Origin: Polynucleobacter bastaniensis
GTDB lineage: Bacteria; Pseudomonadota; Gammaproteobacteria; Burkholderiales; Burkholderiaceae
DNA length: 64,000 nucleotides
NCBI RefSeq assembly: GCF_018882205.1
Contig: NZ_JACVOU010000001.1
Location: forward strand, 186,001-250,000
Direction: 5' to 3'
Under the pieces are notes generated by a model. The model did no database searches. It had not been told where the DNA came from and worked only from the letters and a program-made list of their open reading frames with translations. Below, in pieces: positions 44,672 to 53,129 of the stretch; within the stretch, counting starts at the first letter, position 1, and the number at the start of each line of letters is the position of its first letter. A program made the position numbers and the translations under genes.

Positions 44672-45595
44672 ATGAAAAAATATTTGTCCTCCTTAAGCAT
44701 ATCCTTGATCTGGTTTGGAATTCCTATGGTAGGCCATGCCCAACCTGATGGAGTCGCACAAAATGATGCTATTAAGGCTACGGTTAGTGTTACGGGAATA
44801 AACCAATTTAATACCAGCCTAAATACGGGTGGGAATTTTGGGTTGTCTAGTGCTGGCGCCTCGCTCAATTTGCTGAAACCCATTTCAGCGGCAACTTCAA
44901 TTGGTGTCTCTGTTCGCTATGACAGCCAGTTTTGGAACTGGAGCAATATGAATAGCTACGGCTATAGTGGGAAGAGTCCATGGACGACGATTAGCACTCC
45001 AGCACTGGGCCTCAGCTATTCTCACAAACTCGACTCTGATTGGAGGCTAAACTTTATTCCCACAATAGAGTCTTCTGCGGAGACTGGCGCCAATCTAAAT
45101 AACTCCCTTACTTATGGCGCTATTTTTAATGGCTCAAAAGAACTCTCGCCCACCTTAAATCTTGGCCTGGGTACTGGCGTCTATCGCCAGATTGATGCGA
45201 ACCGACTATTTCCATTTATTGTGATTGATTGGAAGATCTCTGATCGCTGGAATCTAAATAATCCATTCCCAGGTGGTCCAGCGGGTGGCGCAGGTCTGGA
45301 GCTAACCTATAAGGTTACTAGTGACTTTAAAGTGTCGGGCGGTGCAGCCTATAGAAGCTATCGCTTTCGCCTAAATGACTCAGGCCCTTACGCTGGTGGC
45401 GTTGGTCAAAACAAGTTCATTCCCGTATTTGCCAAGTTTTCCTATGCGATTGATAGAACCACAGCCCTAGATCTTTACGCCCTTGCAAATATGGGAGGAA
45501 GTGTGACTGCCACTAACACCAATGGCAATACTGCCTTTAGCACCAATTACAGAACCGCTCCCGCAGTCGCTTTAAACCTCGTTAAGCGTTTTTGA
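44672..45595 (+). CDS. Outer-membrane protein, probable beta barrel
   Basis: 307 residues from the ATG at 44672 (MKKYLSSLSISLIWFGIP, signal cleaved after GHA); the longer frame adds 16 unlikely codons. The rest is Gly/aromatic rich with amphipathic strands (GVSVRYDSQFWNW, LGLGTGVYRQIDANRLFPF) and ends ALNLVKRF, a barrel-type last residue. Porin or surface protein of unknown substrate. Cargo gene closest to the tRNA, on the plus strand unlike most others. Confidence 0.75.
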   Translation: MKKYLSSLSISLIWFGIPMVGHAQPDGVAQNDAIKATVSVTGINQFNTSLNTGGNFGLSSAGASLNLLKPISAATSIGVSVRYDSQFWNWSNMNSYGYSGKSPWTTISTPALGLSYSHKLDSDWRLNFIPTIESSAETGANLNNSLTYGAIFNGSKELSPTLNLGLGTGVYRQIDANRLFPFIVIDWKISDRWNLNNPFPGGPAGGAGLELTYKVTSDFKVSGGAAYRSYRFRLNDSGPYAGGVGQNKFIPVFAKFSYAIDRTTALDLYALANMGGSVTATNTNGNTAFSTNYRTAPAVALNLVKRF

Positions 45596-45610
45596 TTTCA
45601 GCGCCAAAGT

Positions 45611-45754
45611 TGTCGTTTTAAACGACATCGACTGACGCAGGGATGTTTAATTGATTCGTCCCTTTAAAGGACAGTTCATGATGGGGATATCCGAGACTAA
45701 TGGCGCCTAATCCTGCGAGCCCACAAAAGAAAATAGCCCAACAAGTGGGCTATT
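45611..45754. repeat. Array block M beside the intact tRNA-Phe
   Basis: P1 TGTCGTTTTAAACGACA (45611-45627) joined to TCGACTGACGCAGGGATG without P2, P3 GTCCCTTTAAAGGAC (45658-45672), GATATCC, and the terminator hairpin AATAGCCCA-ACAAG-TGGGCTATT (45732-45754) of the tRNA gene. This block is the template for the others. Confidence 0.9.
45732..45754 (-). terminator. Terminator of tRNA-Phe
   Basis: Minus strand AATAGCCCA-CTTGT-TGGGCTATT followed by TTCTTTTG: a 9-bp stem 9 bp past the CCA end. Copies with paired changes travel with the tRNA 3' ends in blocks A and B. Confidence 0.88.
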
Positions 45755-45762
45755 GAGATTCT

Positions 45763-45838
45763 TGGTGGCCCGGGGCGGAATCGAACCACCGACACAAGGA
45801 TTTTCAATCCTCTGCTCTACCGACTGAGCTACCAGGCC
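45763..45838 (-). tRNA. tRNA-Phe (anticodon GAA)
   Basis: 76 nt, CCA encoded. Minus strand begins GGCCTGGTAGCTCAGTCGGT, anticodon stem-loop GGATTGAAAATCC with GAA, T-arm GGTGGTTCGATTCCGCC and 3' CCGGGCCACCA. The acceptor pairs with one G-T. All four arms are intact. The gene is the anchor of the accessory array: its 3' end is repeated seven times to the left. Confidence 0.98.
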
Positions 45839-45950
45839 AAGAGTTGGGAATTATAAATGAAAGTGTGTTCCCGCCGGAAAATCGGGCTAATTCCACTTAA
45901 GTCTTGGATAAATACTAATATTACGCGGCCGGGAGCTCTTGCTTCAAGGC

Positions 45951-48155
45951 CTAGCTGGTAGTGACTGTCAACTTAGCTCTAGCGGCATGTATTTTTCTAT
46001 AGCTGTCGATCAAGCGGTGATGCCTATCAAGGCCCTCCAGCTTCATGCTTGTAGGGGTCAAGCCATAGAAGCGGGTAGTTCCATCTACGGACCCCACTAC
46101 AGCATCCATTCTCTCGTTACCAAACATTCTTCGTAAATTGACTATGTAATTATCAAGCTCTAAGTCATCATCTAGCGCTATCTCTAATACTGCATTTAAA
46201 GCCTGATAAAACAATTTACGCTCGACTGTATTGTCGTTGTACTGAAGGAAAGCGCCAACGAGCTCATGAGCCTCATCAATTTGCCTCAAAGCAAGATGAA
46301 TAAGTAGCTTTAACTCCAACACTGTGAGCTGACCCGAGGGTGTATTTTCATCAAACTCGATACCGATTAGCGTGGCGATGTCACCGTGCTCATCTAGCTC
46401 ATTATTTTCTAAACGCTCAAGTAGTGAGCTTAGACTTTCGTCATCTAAATTCGATATATTTAAAATATCGGGGCGAAATAGCAATGCTTTATTCGTGTTG
46501 TTCCAAACTAAATCCTCAATTGGGTAAACCTCGGAGTAGCCTGGCACTAAGATTCGACATGCTATTGCCCCTAGCTGGTCATACACCGCAAGGTAAGCTT
46601 CTTTGCCAATAGATTTAAGAATGCCGAACAAGGTTTCTGCCTCTTCTTCATTCGAGTTTTCACCTTTGCCGGAGAAGTCCCATTCAACAAACTCATAGTC
46701 TGATCTTTTACTAAAGAAACGCCAAGAGACGATGCCGCTTGAATCAATAAAATGCTCAACAAAATTATTTGGCTCAGCAACTGCTTCACTTATAAAAGTA
46801 GGCGGGGGTAAATCATTGAGGCCCTCTAGGCTACGCCCCTGAAGTAGCTCAGTCAAACTCCGCTCCAATGCCACCTCTAAACTGGGATGTGCGCCGAACG
46901 AAGCAAATACGCCACCTGTTCTTGGGTTCATCAAGGTAACGCACATGACTGGATATACGCCACCCAGTGAAGCGTCCTTTACCAATACTGGAAAGCCCTG
47001 CTCCTCAAGGCCCTGAATGCCTGCCAAGATACCGGGGTACTTTGCAAGCACCTCCTGCGGAACATCCGGCAAGGAAATCTCACGCTCAAGGATTTCACGT
47101 TTAACTGCTCGCTCAAATATCTCAGATAAGCACTGCACTTGGGCTTCAGCCAGCGTATTGCCAGCGCTCATACCATTACTGACATAGAGGTTTTCAATCA
47201 GGTTCGATGGAAAATACACAGTCTCACCATCTGACTGGCGTATAAAAGGCAAGGAACAAATCCCGCGCTCGCCATTACCAGAATTGGTATCAATTAAATG
47301 TGAGCCACGTAACTCGCCATCAGCGTTAAAAATTCCGAGGCAATACTCATCCAGTATTTCTTTGGGTAAGGCATCTTTAGGGCCCTGCTTAAACCAGCGC
47401 TCATTCGGGTAGTGAACAAAAGCACTATTAGCGATCTCTTCGCCCCAGAATGCACCTGCATAGAAATGGTTATTGCTCAGTCGCTCGATATACTCGCCTA
47501 AGGCTGAAGCAAGGGCGCTTTCTTTTGTAGAGCCTTTGCCATTGGTAAAGCACATTGGTGAGTGAGCATCGCGAATATGCAAAGACCATACATTCGGAAT
47601 TAAATTGCGCCATGAGGCGATTTCAATCTTCATTCCCAGATTGGCCAACACGCCAGACATATTGGCAATAGTTTGTTCTAGCGGTAAATCCTTGCCGGCA
47701 ATATAAGTGCTCAAGTTTGGATCTGGCTTTAAAGCCAATAAAGTTTGCGCATCTGCACCTAGGTTTTTAACTACTTCAATGACAAACTCTGGGCCTGCTT
47801 GCACTACCTTCTTCACGGTGCAGCGCTCGATGGAGCGCACAATGCCCTGACGATCGTTGGCAGAAATATCTTCTGGCAGTTCAACCTGAATTTTGAAAAT
47901 CTGTTGGTAACGATTTTCTGGGTCGACAATATTATTTTGAGAAAGACGAATGTGCTCAGTTGAGATATTGCGCGTATCGCAATACAGCTTTACAAAATAA
48001 GCGGCACACAAGGCTGACGAAGCTAAGAAATAATCAAAAGGCCCCGGAGCTGAACCGTCACCTTTGTAACGGATGGGCTGATCAGCAATTACCGTAAAGT
48101 CATCGAACTTGGCTTCAAGGCGTAGCTTATCGAGAAAATTAACCTTTATTTCCAT
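45951..48155 (-). CDS. OsmC-YcaO fusion protein
   Basis: 734 residues. The N-terminal 140 residues form an OsmC-like domain (PGPFDYFLASSALCAAYFVKLY, Cys near 50; IERCTVKKVV). The rest is a YcaO domain (about 165-590: STKESALASALGEYIERLSNN, NGMSAGNTLAEAQVQCLSEIFERAVKREI), followed by a helical C-terminus. YcaO proteins activate amide backbones with ATP; the OsmC-fused type has been linked to ribosomal protein S12 methylthiolation, though biochemical proof is thin. It stands alone, just outside the tRNA-Phe array. Confidence 0.9.
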   Translation of the reverse strand: MEIKVNFLDKLRLEAKFDDFTVIADQPIRYKGDGSAPGPFDYFLASSALCAAYFVKLYCDTRNISTEHIRLSQNNIVDPENRYQQIFKIQVELPEDISANDRQGIVRSIERCTVKKVVQAGPEFVIEVVKNLGADAQTLLALKPDPNLSTYIAGKDLPLEQTIANMSGVLANLGMKIEIASWRNLIPNVWSLHIRDAHSPMCFTNGKGSTKESALASALGEYIERLSNNHFYAGAFWGEEIANSAFVHYPNERWFKQGPKDALPKEILDEYCLGIFNADGELRGSHLIDTNSGNGERGICSLPFIRQSDGETVYFPSNLIENLYVSNGMSAGNTLAEAQVQCLSEIFERAVKREILEREISLPDVPQEVLAKYPGILAGIQGLEEQGFPVLVKDASLGGVYPVMCVTLMNPRTGGVFASFGAHPSLEVALERSLTELLQGRSLEGLNDLPPPTFISEAVAEPNNFVEHFIDSSGIVSWRFFSKRSDYEFVEWDFSGKGENSNEEEAETLFGILKSIGKEAYLAVYDQLGAIACRILVPGYSEVYPIEDLVWNNTNKALLFRPDILNISNLDDESLSSLLERLENNELDEHGDIATLIGIEFDENTPSGQLTVLELKLLIHLALRQIDEAHELVGAFLQYNDNTVERKLFYQALNAVLEIALDDDLELDNYIVNLRRMFGNERMDAVVGSVDGTTRFYGLTPTSMKLEGLDRHHRLIDSYRKIHAARAKLTVTTS

Positions 48156-48262
48156 GGGAATAATTCCGAAATGATATGGGCGCTATTATCCGTCGCAACG
48201 CTGATGCCGTGTGCTGTATCAACAGCCTCTAGATCATTCGCGGCAATGATGGGTAAAGCGCC

Positions 48263-48943
48263 TTATTGTTCAGTTTTATTGCGCGAGGTGTCGATTCCCA
48301 AAGCTTTTAGCTTGCGATATAGGTGGGTACGCTCTAGGCCAGTGTATTCAGAAATTTTGGTCATGCTGCCACCCATGATGATCATTTGATGCTCGAAGTA
48401 CGCTTTTTCGAATAAGTCCCTGGCTTCGCGAAGCGGCAAATCAAAATAGGTTTTTGCAATCCCGCTGATGTACTCACCACTCTGAACTTGAGAGGCCTGT
48501 TCGCTGACCACTGCTTTTGTACTTGGGCTTGATGAAAGCGCCACTGACACTTTTTCTTCGGCGGACTCAACATACTTAGGCGAGCTTTCTAAGGCCTTGC
48601 TAACCGTCTTAAGTAACTTTTGGAGTGCAATTGGCTTTTCTAAGAAATTGAGTGCGCCTATACGAGTGGCTTCAACAGCTGTATCAATCGTGGCATGTCC
48701 TGACATCATCACTACAGGCATAGTGAGCTGCCCAGTCTTAGACCACTCTTTCAATAAACTAATTCCATCGACATCTGGCATCCAAATATCAAGCAAGACA
48801 AGGTCTGGGCGCATTTGTTCACGAATTTTACGAGCCTGCATAGCGCTCTCAGCCGCATACACGGTGTGGCCCTCATCCGTCAGAATCTCATTGAGAAGCT
48901 CACGAATCCCCATCTCATCGTCGACTACCAGAATACTTGCCAT
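48263..48943 (-). CDS. NtrX-like response regulator without AAA+ domain
   Basis: 226 residues. Receiver domain 1-120 (VDDEMGIRELL, phospho-acceptor Asp in LVLLDIWMPDVDG, Thr/Ser in VVMMSGHA, Lys in FLEKPI), a linker, and a Fis-type HTH (about 180-225: ISEYTGLERTHLYRKLKALGI). The central sigma-54-activating ATPase of ordinary NtrX is missing, so it cannot itself open sigma-54 promoters. It pairs with the NtrY-like kinase 2 bp upstream. Confidence 0.88.
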   Translation of the reverse strand: MASILVVDDEMGIRELLNEILTDEGHTVYAAESAMQARKIREQMRPDLVLLDIWMPDVDGISLLKEWSKTGQLTMPVVMMSGHATIDTAVEATRIGALNFLEKPIALQKLLKTVSKALESSPKYVESAEEKVSVALSSSPSTKAVVSEQASQVQSGEYISGIAKTYFDLPLREARDLFEKAYFEHQMIIMGGSMTKISEYTGLERTHLYRKLKALGIDTSRNKTEQ

Positions 48944-48945
48944 TC

Positions 48946-51240
48946 TTATGCTGCCTCTTTTGCCAGATTCATAAACAATATTGATACTTTTGCACCGATT
49001 ACCTCATCCGCCTGCATGCGGTTGCGGATTTCGATTTTGGCTCCGTGATCATCTACTATTTTCTTCACTACCGCCAATCCCAATCCAGTGCCCTTACTCT
49101 TCGTTGTTACATAGGGCTCAAAGGCTCTTGCCAATATCTTAGCTGGAAAACCTGAGCCGCTATCACTTATTGTTAAACGCACTGCATTTTGTGGCACACC
49201 ATTCAATTCGCCATAAGGCACTAATTCTGTTTTTACTTCAACCGGCTCAGATTGATGAGCGCCCTCAAGAGTAGCATCTTGGGCATTTTGCAAAAGATTA
49301 TGAATAATTTGTCTGAGTTGCGTTGGGTCGCCCATAATATTTGGGGTGCGTGGGTCCAGCTGGGTCTTTATGGGGCTTCCTTCATACAAACCCAGAATCT
49401 CTTGTGTCAAAGTGTTGATCGAAACAGGCTTCAGTTGCGGGCTTGGCGTCTTGGCAAAGTCCCTGAAATCATTCACCATTTGTTTCATGGCCTGTACCTG
49501 CCCAATGATGGTTTCCGTACTGCGATTCATCATCTCCTCCTGCTCAGGGCTCAACTTGCCGGCCAACTTATGCTGCAACCTCTCTGCTGAGAGCTGTATT
49601 GGGGTTAATGGATTCTTAATCTCATGGGCTAAACGTCTAGCCACCTCACTCCAAGCAATCGAGCGCTGTGCACTCACTACGTCAGTGATGTCATCAAACA
49701 CCACCATACGCAGATCTGGGGTCAATTCAGTGCCACGAATAAACAAAGTAACGCCAAGTTCGTTTTCAAACTCGTTCGTACTATGAAGCTGAATCTGCTT
49801 TTGCCATACTGGCGCTGATGTATCTTTATCTTTTGCTGTTTGATCACCTTCTACGCCGACAGCCAGCTTCATGGTGGCAAACCCCTCTTTAATGGCTTGA
49901 TCAAACTCGATAAGGCTGGGGCTATCACTCAATGGGCGCCCATCCATTTGTGTTAAATCTTGTCCAAAGATACGATCAGCTCCAGCATTACTAGAAACCA
50001 TATTGAAATTCTTATCGAAGATGCAAACGCCGGCAGTTAAGTTACCCAATACTGTTTCCAAAAATGATTTAGACTCTTGTAGGGAAGTTCTGGTGTCGGC
50101 AAGCTGACGGGTCATCACATTAAATTGGCGCGTCAACATTCCTAGCTCGTCACCCGTATCTAACTCGGGCTTGGGTGATAAATCGCCCTGAGCCACAGCC
50201 TGCGTTCCTTTTAAAAGCATCAGTAGGGGCCGAGCCAGCTGACGACCCAGAATTAAGGCCAAAGTAACAGCAACAAATAAGGCAAAGAACAGGGTTAAGG
50301 TCAAGGTACCCACAAACATTTTTCGCAAACCGGTCCGGCCCAATGACTTCTCTTGATAGTCGCTATAGGCTGACTCAACCGCAACAATATTCTTAGCTAA
50401 CGGCCCAGGAATGAATCGCACTAACTGCAAAAAATATTTATCTTCTATATCTTTGCCAGAGGCCTGTTTTTTACGAATAATCGGCACAATCGCTCTGACT
50501 CGATAACCGCGCTGGCCACCATCCACCTCAATTTGATCTATAAAAGTGGCACCCTTCTTTTTAAAAGCGTCTGCAATCACCTCGGAGCCGGGTGCAGGAA
50601 AATATTTATTAGGCCGTGACTCGCTTGTCAATATTAGACTACGCCCAATGTTAAATAGGCTTACCTCTTGAATACCAAATTGGTTGCGAGCCCTCATCAC
50701 TATAGCTGCAACCTGCTCTGAGCTAGTGCCTGAGGGAACTGCGACGATTTGCTCGGCAATATAGTTTCCCTCGGCCAGAATTTCTTCTTGGGCAACCCGT
50801 AAGGTAACGCGCCCTAATTCAAGGCCGGCATCCAGTGCGGACTCTACTTGAACATCGAACCAGGTTTCAATACTGCGGGATACGAACTGAAGAGAAACTC
50901 CATACAAAATTAATCCCGGGACAACACCAACTAATGCAAAAATCATTGCCAACTTTGCGACTAAGCGGGTTCCAAAGCGACCCTTACGCCAACGAATCGC
51001 AATCACAATCACCAGGGTCAAAATGACCAATGTCAGACAGATTCCAACCACCACATTGGCTGCATAAAGCCAAATAAAGTAATTATCGAAAAACTCGGTA
51101 TTGGACGTTGCAATTGATAAAAGTGCCAACAATAAAAGCGCAAAGGCGCCAATCAACACCATGGCCATGGGCAACGCACGCCTTTTCCAGTCATCTTTCT
51201 CAAACGCATTTGACCCAATGAAGTCTAAAGATATCTTCAT
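48946..51240 (-). CDS. NtrY-like membrane histidine kinase
   Basis: 764 residues. Several N-terminal membrane helices, an extracytoplasmic region, a HAMP (about 335-390, LARPLLMLLKGTQAVAQGD), a PAS (about 400-500), HisKA with EVARRLAHEIKNPLTPIQLS and HATPase with GKGTGLGLAVVKKI. It phosphorylates the short regulator encoded next. NtrY systems respond to nitrogen or redox state. Gene overlaps DUF4390 by 4 bp. Confidence 0.92.
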   Translation of the reverse strand: MKISLDFIGSNAFEKDDWKRRALPMAMVLIGAFALLLLALLSIATSNTEFFDNYFIWLYAANVVVGICLTLVILTLVIVIAIRWRKGRFGTRLVAKLAMIFALVGVVPGLILYGVSLQFVSRSIETWFDVQVESALDAGLELGRVTLRVAQEEILAEGNYIAEQIVAVPSGTSSEQVAAIVMRARNQFGIQEVSLFNIGRSLILTSESRPNKYFPAPGSEVIADAFKKKGATFIDQIEVDGGQRGYRVRAIVPIIRKKQASGKDIEDKYFLQLVRFIPGPLAKNIVAVESAYSDYQEKSLGRTGLRKMFVGTLTLTLFFALFVAVTLALILGRQLARPLLMLLKGTQAVAQGDLSPKPELDTGDELGMLTRQFNVMTRQLADTRTSLQESKSFLETVLGNLTAGVCIFDKNFNMVSSNAGADRIFGQDLTQMDGRPLSDSPSLIEFDQAIKEGFATMKLAVGVEGDQTAKDKDTSAPVWQKQIQLHSTNEFENELGVTLFIRGTELTPDLRMVVFDDITDVVSAQRSIAWSEVARRLAHEIKNPLTPIQLSAERLQHKLAGKLSPEQEEMMNRSTETIIGQVQAMKQMVNDFRDFAKTPSPQLKPVSINTLTQEILGLYEGSPIKTQLDPRTPNIMGDPTQLRQIIHNLLQNAQDATLEGAHQSEPVEVKTELVPYGELNGVPQNAVRLTISDSGSGFPAKILARAFEPYVTTKSKGTGLGLAVVKKIVDDHGAKIEIRNRMQADEVIGAKVSILFMNLAKEAA

Positions 51241-51818
51241 CGTTTAATCAAGTTAGGGCCATTTGGTGAAAACGGAAAGCGCACCCAGTCGCTTGAGATA
51301 TTCCAATCGCGATTGTTGAGCGCATTTACCTGAAATGGCTTGGGCAGCTTACTTAAGTCTAAGCTCATTCTTAACGCTGCAGTGTAAGACTTACTCGAAT
51401 CAATTTGACTGCCATCAATTACACGCCAACCCCCAATACTTCCCACGGCTTGCAAAGCCTCAAATATCGTGTTCGCGGAAAAGGTAAAGCCTTCGGAAGC
51501 AATGCGGTATTGCTGAGTCATTGGCTGATAAGAGAGGCGTATTGATCGCTGAGCAAGCGCAGGCCTTTCATCAAACCAATACCAACGCGACCGCGTTAAA
51601 TCAAACTCAGTTTGGAAATACAAAACAATGCCTTTTTGAACAGCATCTTCTAAGCCCGGGGTTAGCTCAATCTTAAATGTGGCACTCAGAAGCCAATCGT
51701 TATCCACCCGCTCCAGATCGGCGGTTTTAAGCTTAATTCCCTCTGCACTTGCCGCGACAGAAAATAGGCTCAGAGCCATCAAAACACAAAGGGTGAATTG
51801 TTTAATGCCTTGGCTCAT
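51237..51818 (-). CDS. DUF4390 secreted protein
   Basis: 193 residues. Signal peptide (about 1-25, SVAASAEG), then a beta-rich periplasmic domain (WLLSATFKIELTPGLEDAVQKGI; TRSRWYWFDERPALA). Regularly placed between rsmB and the ntrY-like kinase in betaproteobacteria; function unknown. Overlaps both neighbours by 4 bp. Confidence 0.87.
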   Translation of the reverse strand: MSQGIKQFTLCVLMALSLFSVAASAEGIKLKTADLERVDNDWLLSATFKIELTPGLEDAVQKGIVLYFQTEFDLTRSRWYWFDERPALAQRSIRLSYQPMTQQYRIASEGFTFSANTIFEALQAVGSIGGWRVIDGSQIDSSKSYTAALRMSLDLSKLPKPFQVNALNNRDWNISSDWVRFPFSPNGPNLIKR

Positions 51819-53128
51819 GGCCCATTTTTCTTAAACAAAGCATAGTAAAAACCGTCATTTAGCTCAGCAGGCAAAATTTGCCCAGGTGCGCCTAATCGTA
51901 ATGCATCAGCATGCTCTGCAGCAAACCACGTCGCCTGCTCCTCACCCTCCTCTGGGAAGACAGAGCAAGTTACATATAAAAGTGTGCCGCCGATCTTCAG
52001 GATCTTCCAGGCTTGCTCCAAAATAGCGCGCTGCCTCAGTTGCAAGGCCTTAATATCAGCCTCACGCCGCAAAAACGGAATATCCGGGTGCCTTGCAACA
52101 ATGCCCGAGGCAGAGCAAGGCGCGTCCAAAAGAATTTTGTCAAATAACTTGCCATCCCACCATGCTGCCTTTGAGGCATCGCCACGCACCACGCGAACGG
52201 CATCAGACTGCAGGCGCAAGCGGTCTAAGTTACCGCCGATTTTTCCGAGGCGCTCACCGTCCAACTCCAAAGCAGTCATATCGCATTGTGCCAACTCTAG
52301 TAAGTGGGCAGTTTTTCCACCAGGTGCAGCACAGGCATCCAATATATGCTCACCCGGTTTAGGATCCAGCAATACAGCCGCAATTTGTGCGCCCGCATCT
52401 TGAACAGAGACCGCGCCACTATAAAAGCCCGGTAAGTCTGAAACTGGTACCGCCTCATGTAATAACAAAGCAGAATCTAATATGACTCCAGCAACACTAT
52501 CAATTGGTTCGGCTGCGATACCAGCCTCATGCAATATCTCTTGATATCCCTTGCGCGTATGTTGTTGAGCATTTACCCGCAAAACCAAGGGGGCTCGTTG
52601 AGCCTGCTGAATCAGCATGGCTTGCCAGGCTTTTGAATAGTTTCTCTTCAAGCTAGCTCGCCACCAGGGCGGGAAAAACATGGGAATGGGGTCTGGTGGG
52701 TAAGGCTTATCATTCTCAGCCTGCACCGCGAGGCTCACCTTGCGAAGTACTGCATTCACCAGACCCTTGGCATACATCGTTGGCTCATATTCACTACAAG
52801 CTTTTACAGCTTGATCAACGATCGTATGCGCTGCATAACCCTTGCCATCAGACCCACTTTGCAAAAATAAAGCAATCGCAACACTTAATAAGTGCTCCAC
52901 CTCTGGTGGAGGCGTCTTTGGAATAAATTGCTGAATGAACTCATGTGATCTCACCCACTTGCGTAAGGCATCAAATGTGAGACTTTGAACAATCGGCCGC
53001 TCATGGGCCTCGAGCTGATCCAACACTTCGGTAAGCGATCGACCCACCATCACTTCACCAATTGCTTGCGCAGAAATAGTGATTGCCTCTGATAGCGGAA
53101 GACTGCGTGGTGTTTTTTGATCGGTCAA
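51815..53128 (-). CDS. rsmB: 16S rRNA m5C967 methyltransferase
   Basis: 437 residues. N-terminal NusB-like domain (about 10-150), then a SAM-dependent RNA methyltransferase: SAM motif DACAAPGGKTAHLLEL, catalytic Cys in LDAPCSASGIVARHPD and second Cys in LLYVTCSVFPEE. One bp after fmt; one of the def-fmt-rsmB set. Confidence 0.95.
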   Translation of the reverse strand: MTDQKTPRSLPLSEAITISAQAIGEVMVGRSLTEVLDQLEAHERPIVQSLTFDALRKWVRSHEFIQQFIPKTPPPEVEHLLSVAIALFLQSGSDGKGYAAHTIVDQAVKACSEYEPTMYAKGLVNAVLRKVSLAVQAENDKPYPPDPIPMFFPPWWRASLKRNYSKAWQAMLIQQAQRAPLVLRVNAQQHTRKGYQEILHEAGIAAEPIDSVAGVILDSALLLHEAVPVSDLPGFYSGAVSVQDAGAQIAAVLLDPKPGEHILDACAAPGGKTAHLLELAQCDMTALELDGERLGKIGGNLDRLRLQSDAVRVVRGDASKAAWWDGKLFDKILLDAPCSASGIVARHPDIPFLRREADIKALQLRQRAILEQAWKILKIGGTLLYVTCSVFPEEGEEQATWFAAEHADALRLGAPGQILPAELNDGFYYALFKKNGP

Positions 53129-53129
53129 A

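Noticed and set aside
30792..45760. CRISPR array
   Set aside because: The repeats are 15-20 bp palindromes and longer blocks at irregular distances with genes between them. There are no regular spacers and no cas genes.
30792..45760. Classical integron with attC sites
   Set aside because: I found no RYYYAAC/GTTRRRY core pairs and no intI gene. The layout is similar, but the sites are tRNA-derived and palindromic in another way.
30792..45838. Prophage or conjugative element
   Set aside because: No capsid, terminase, portal, relaxase, replication or integrase genes in the region.
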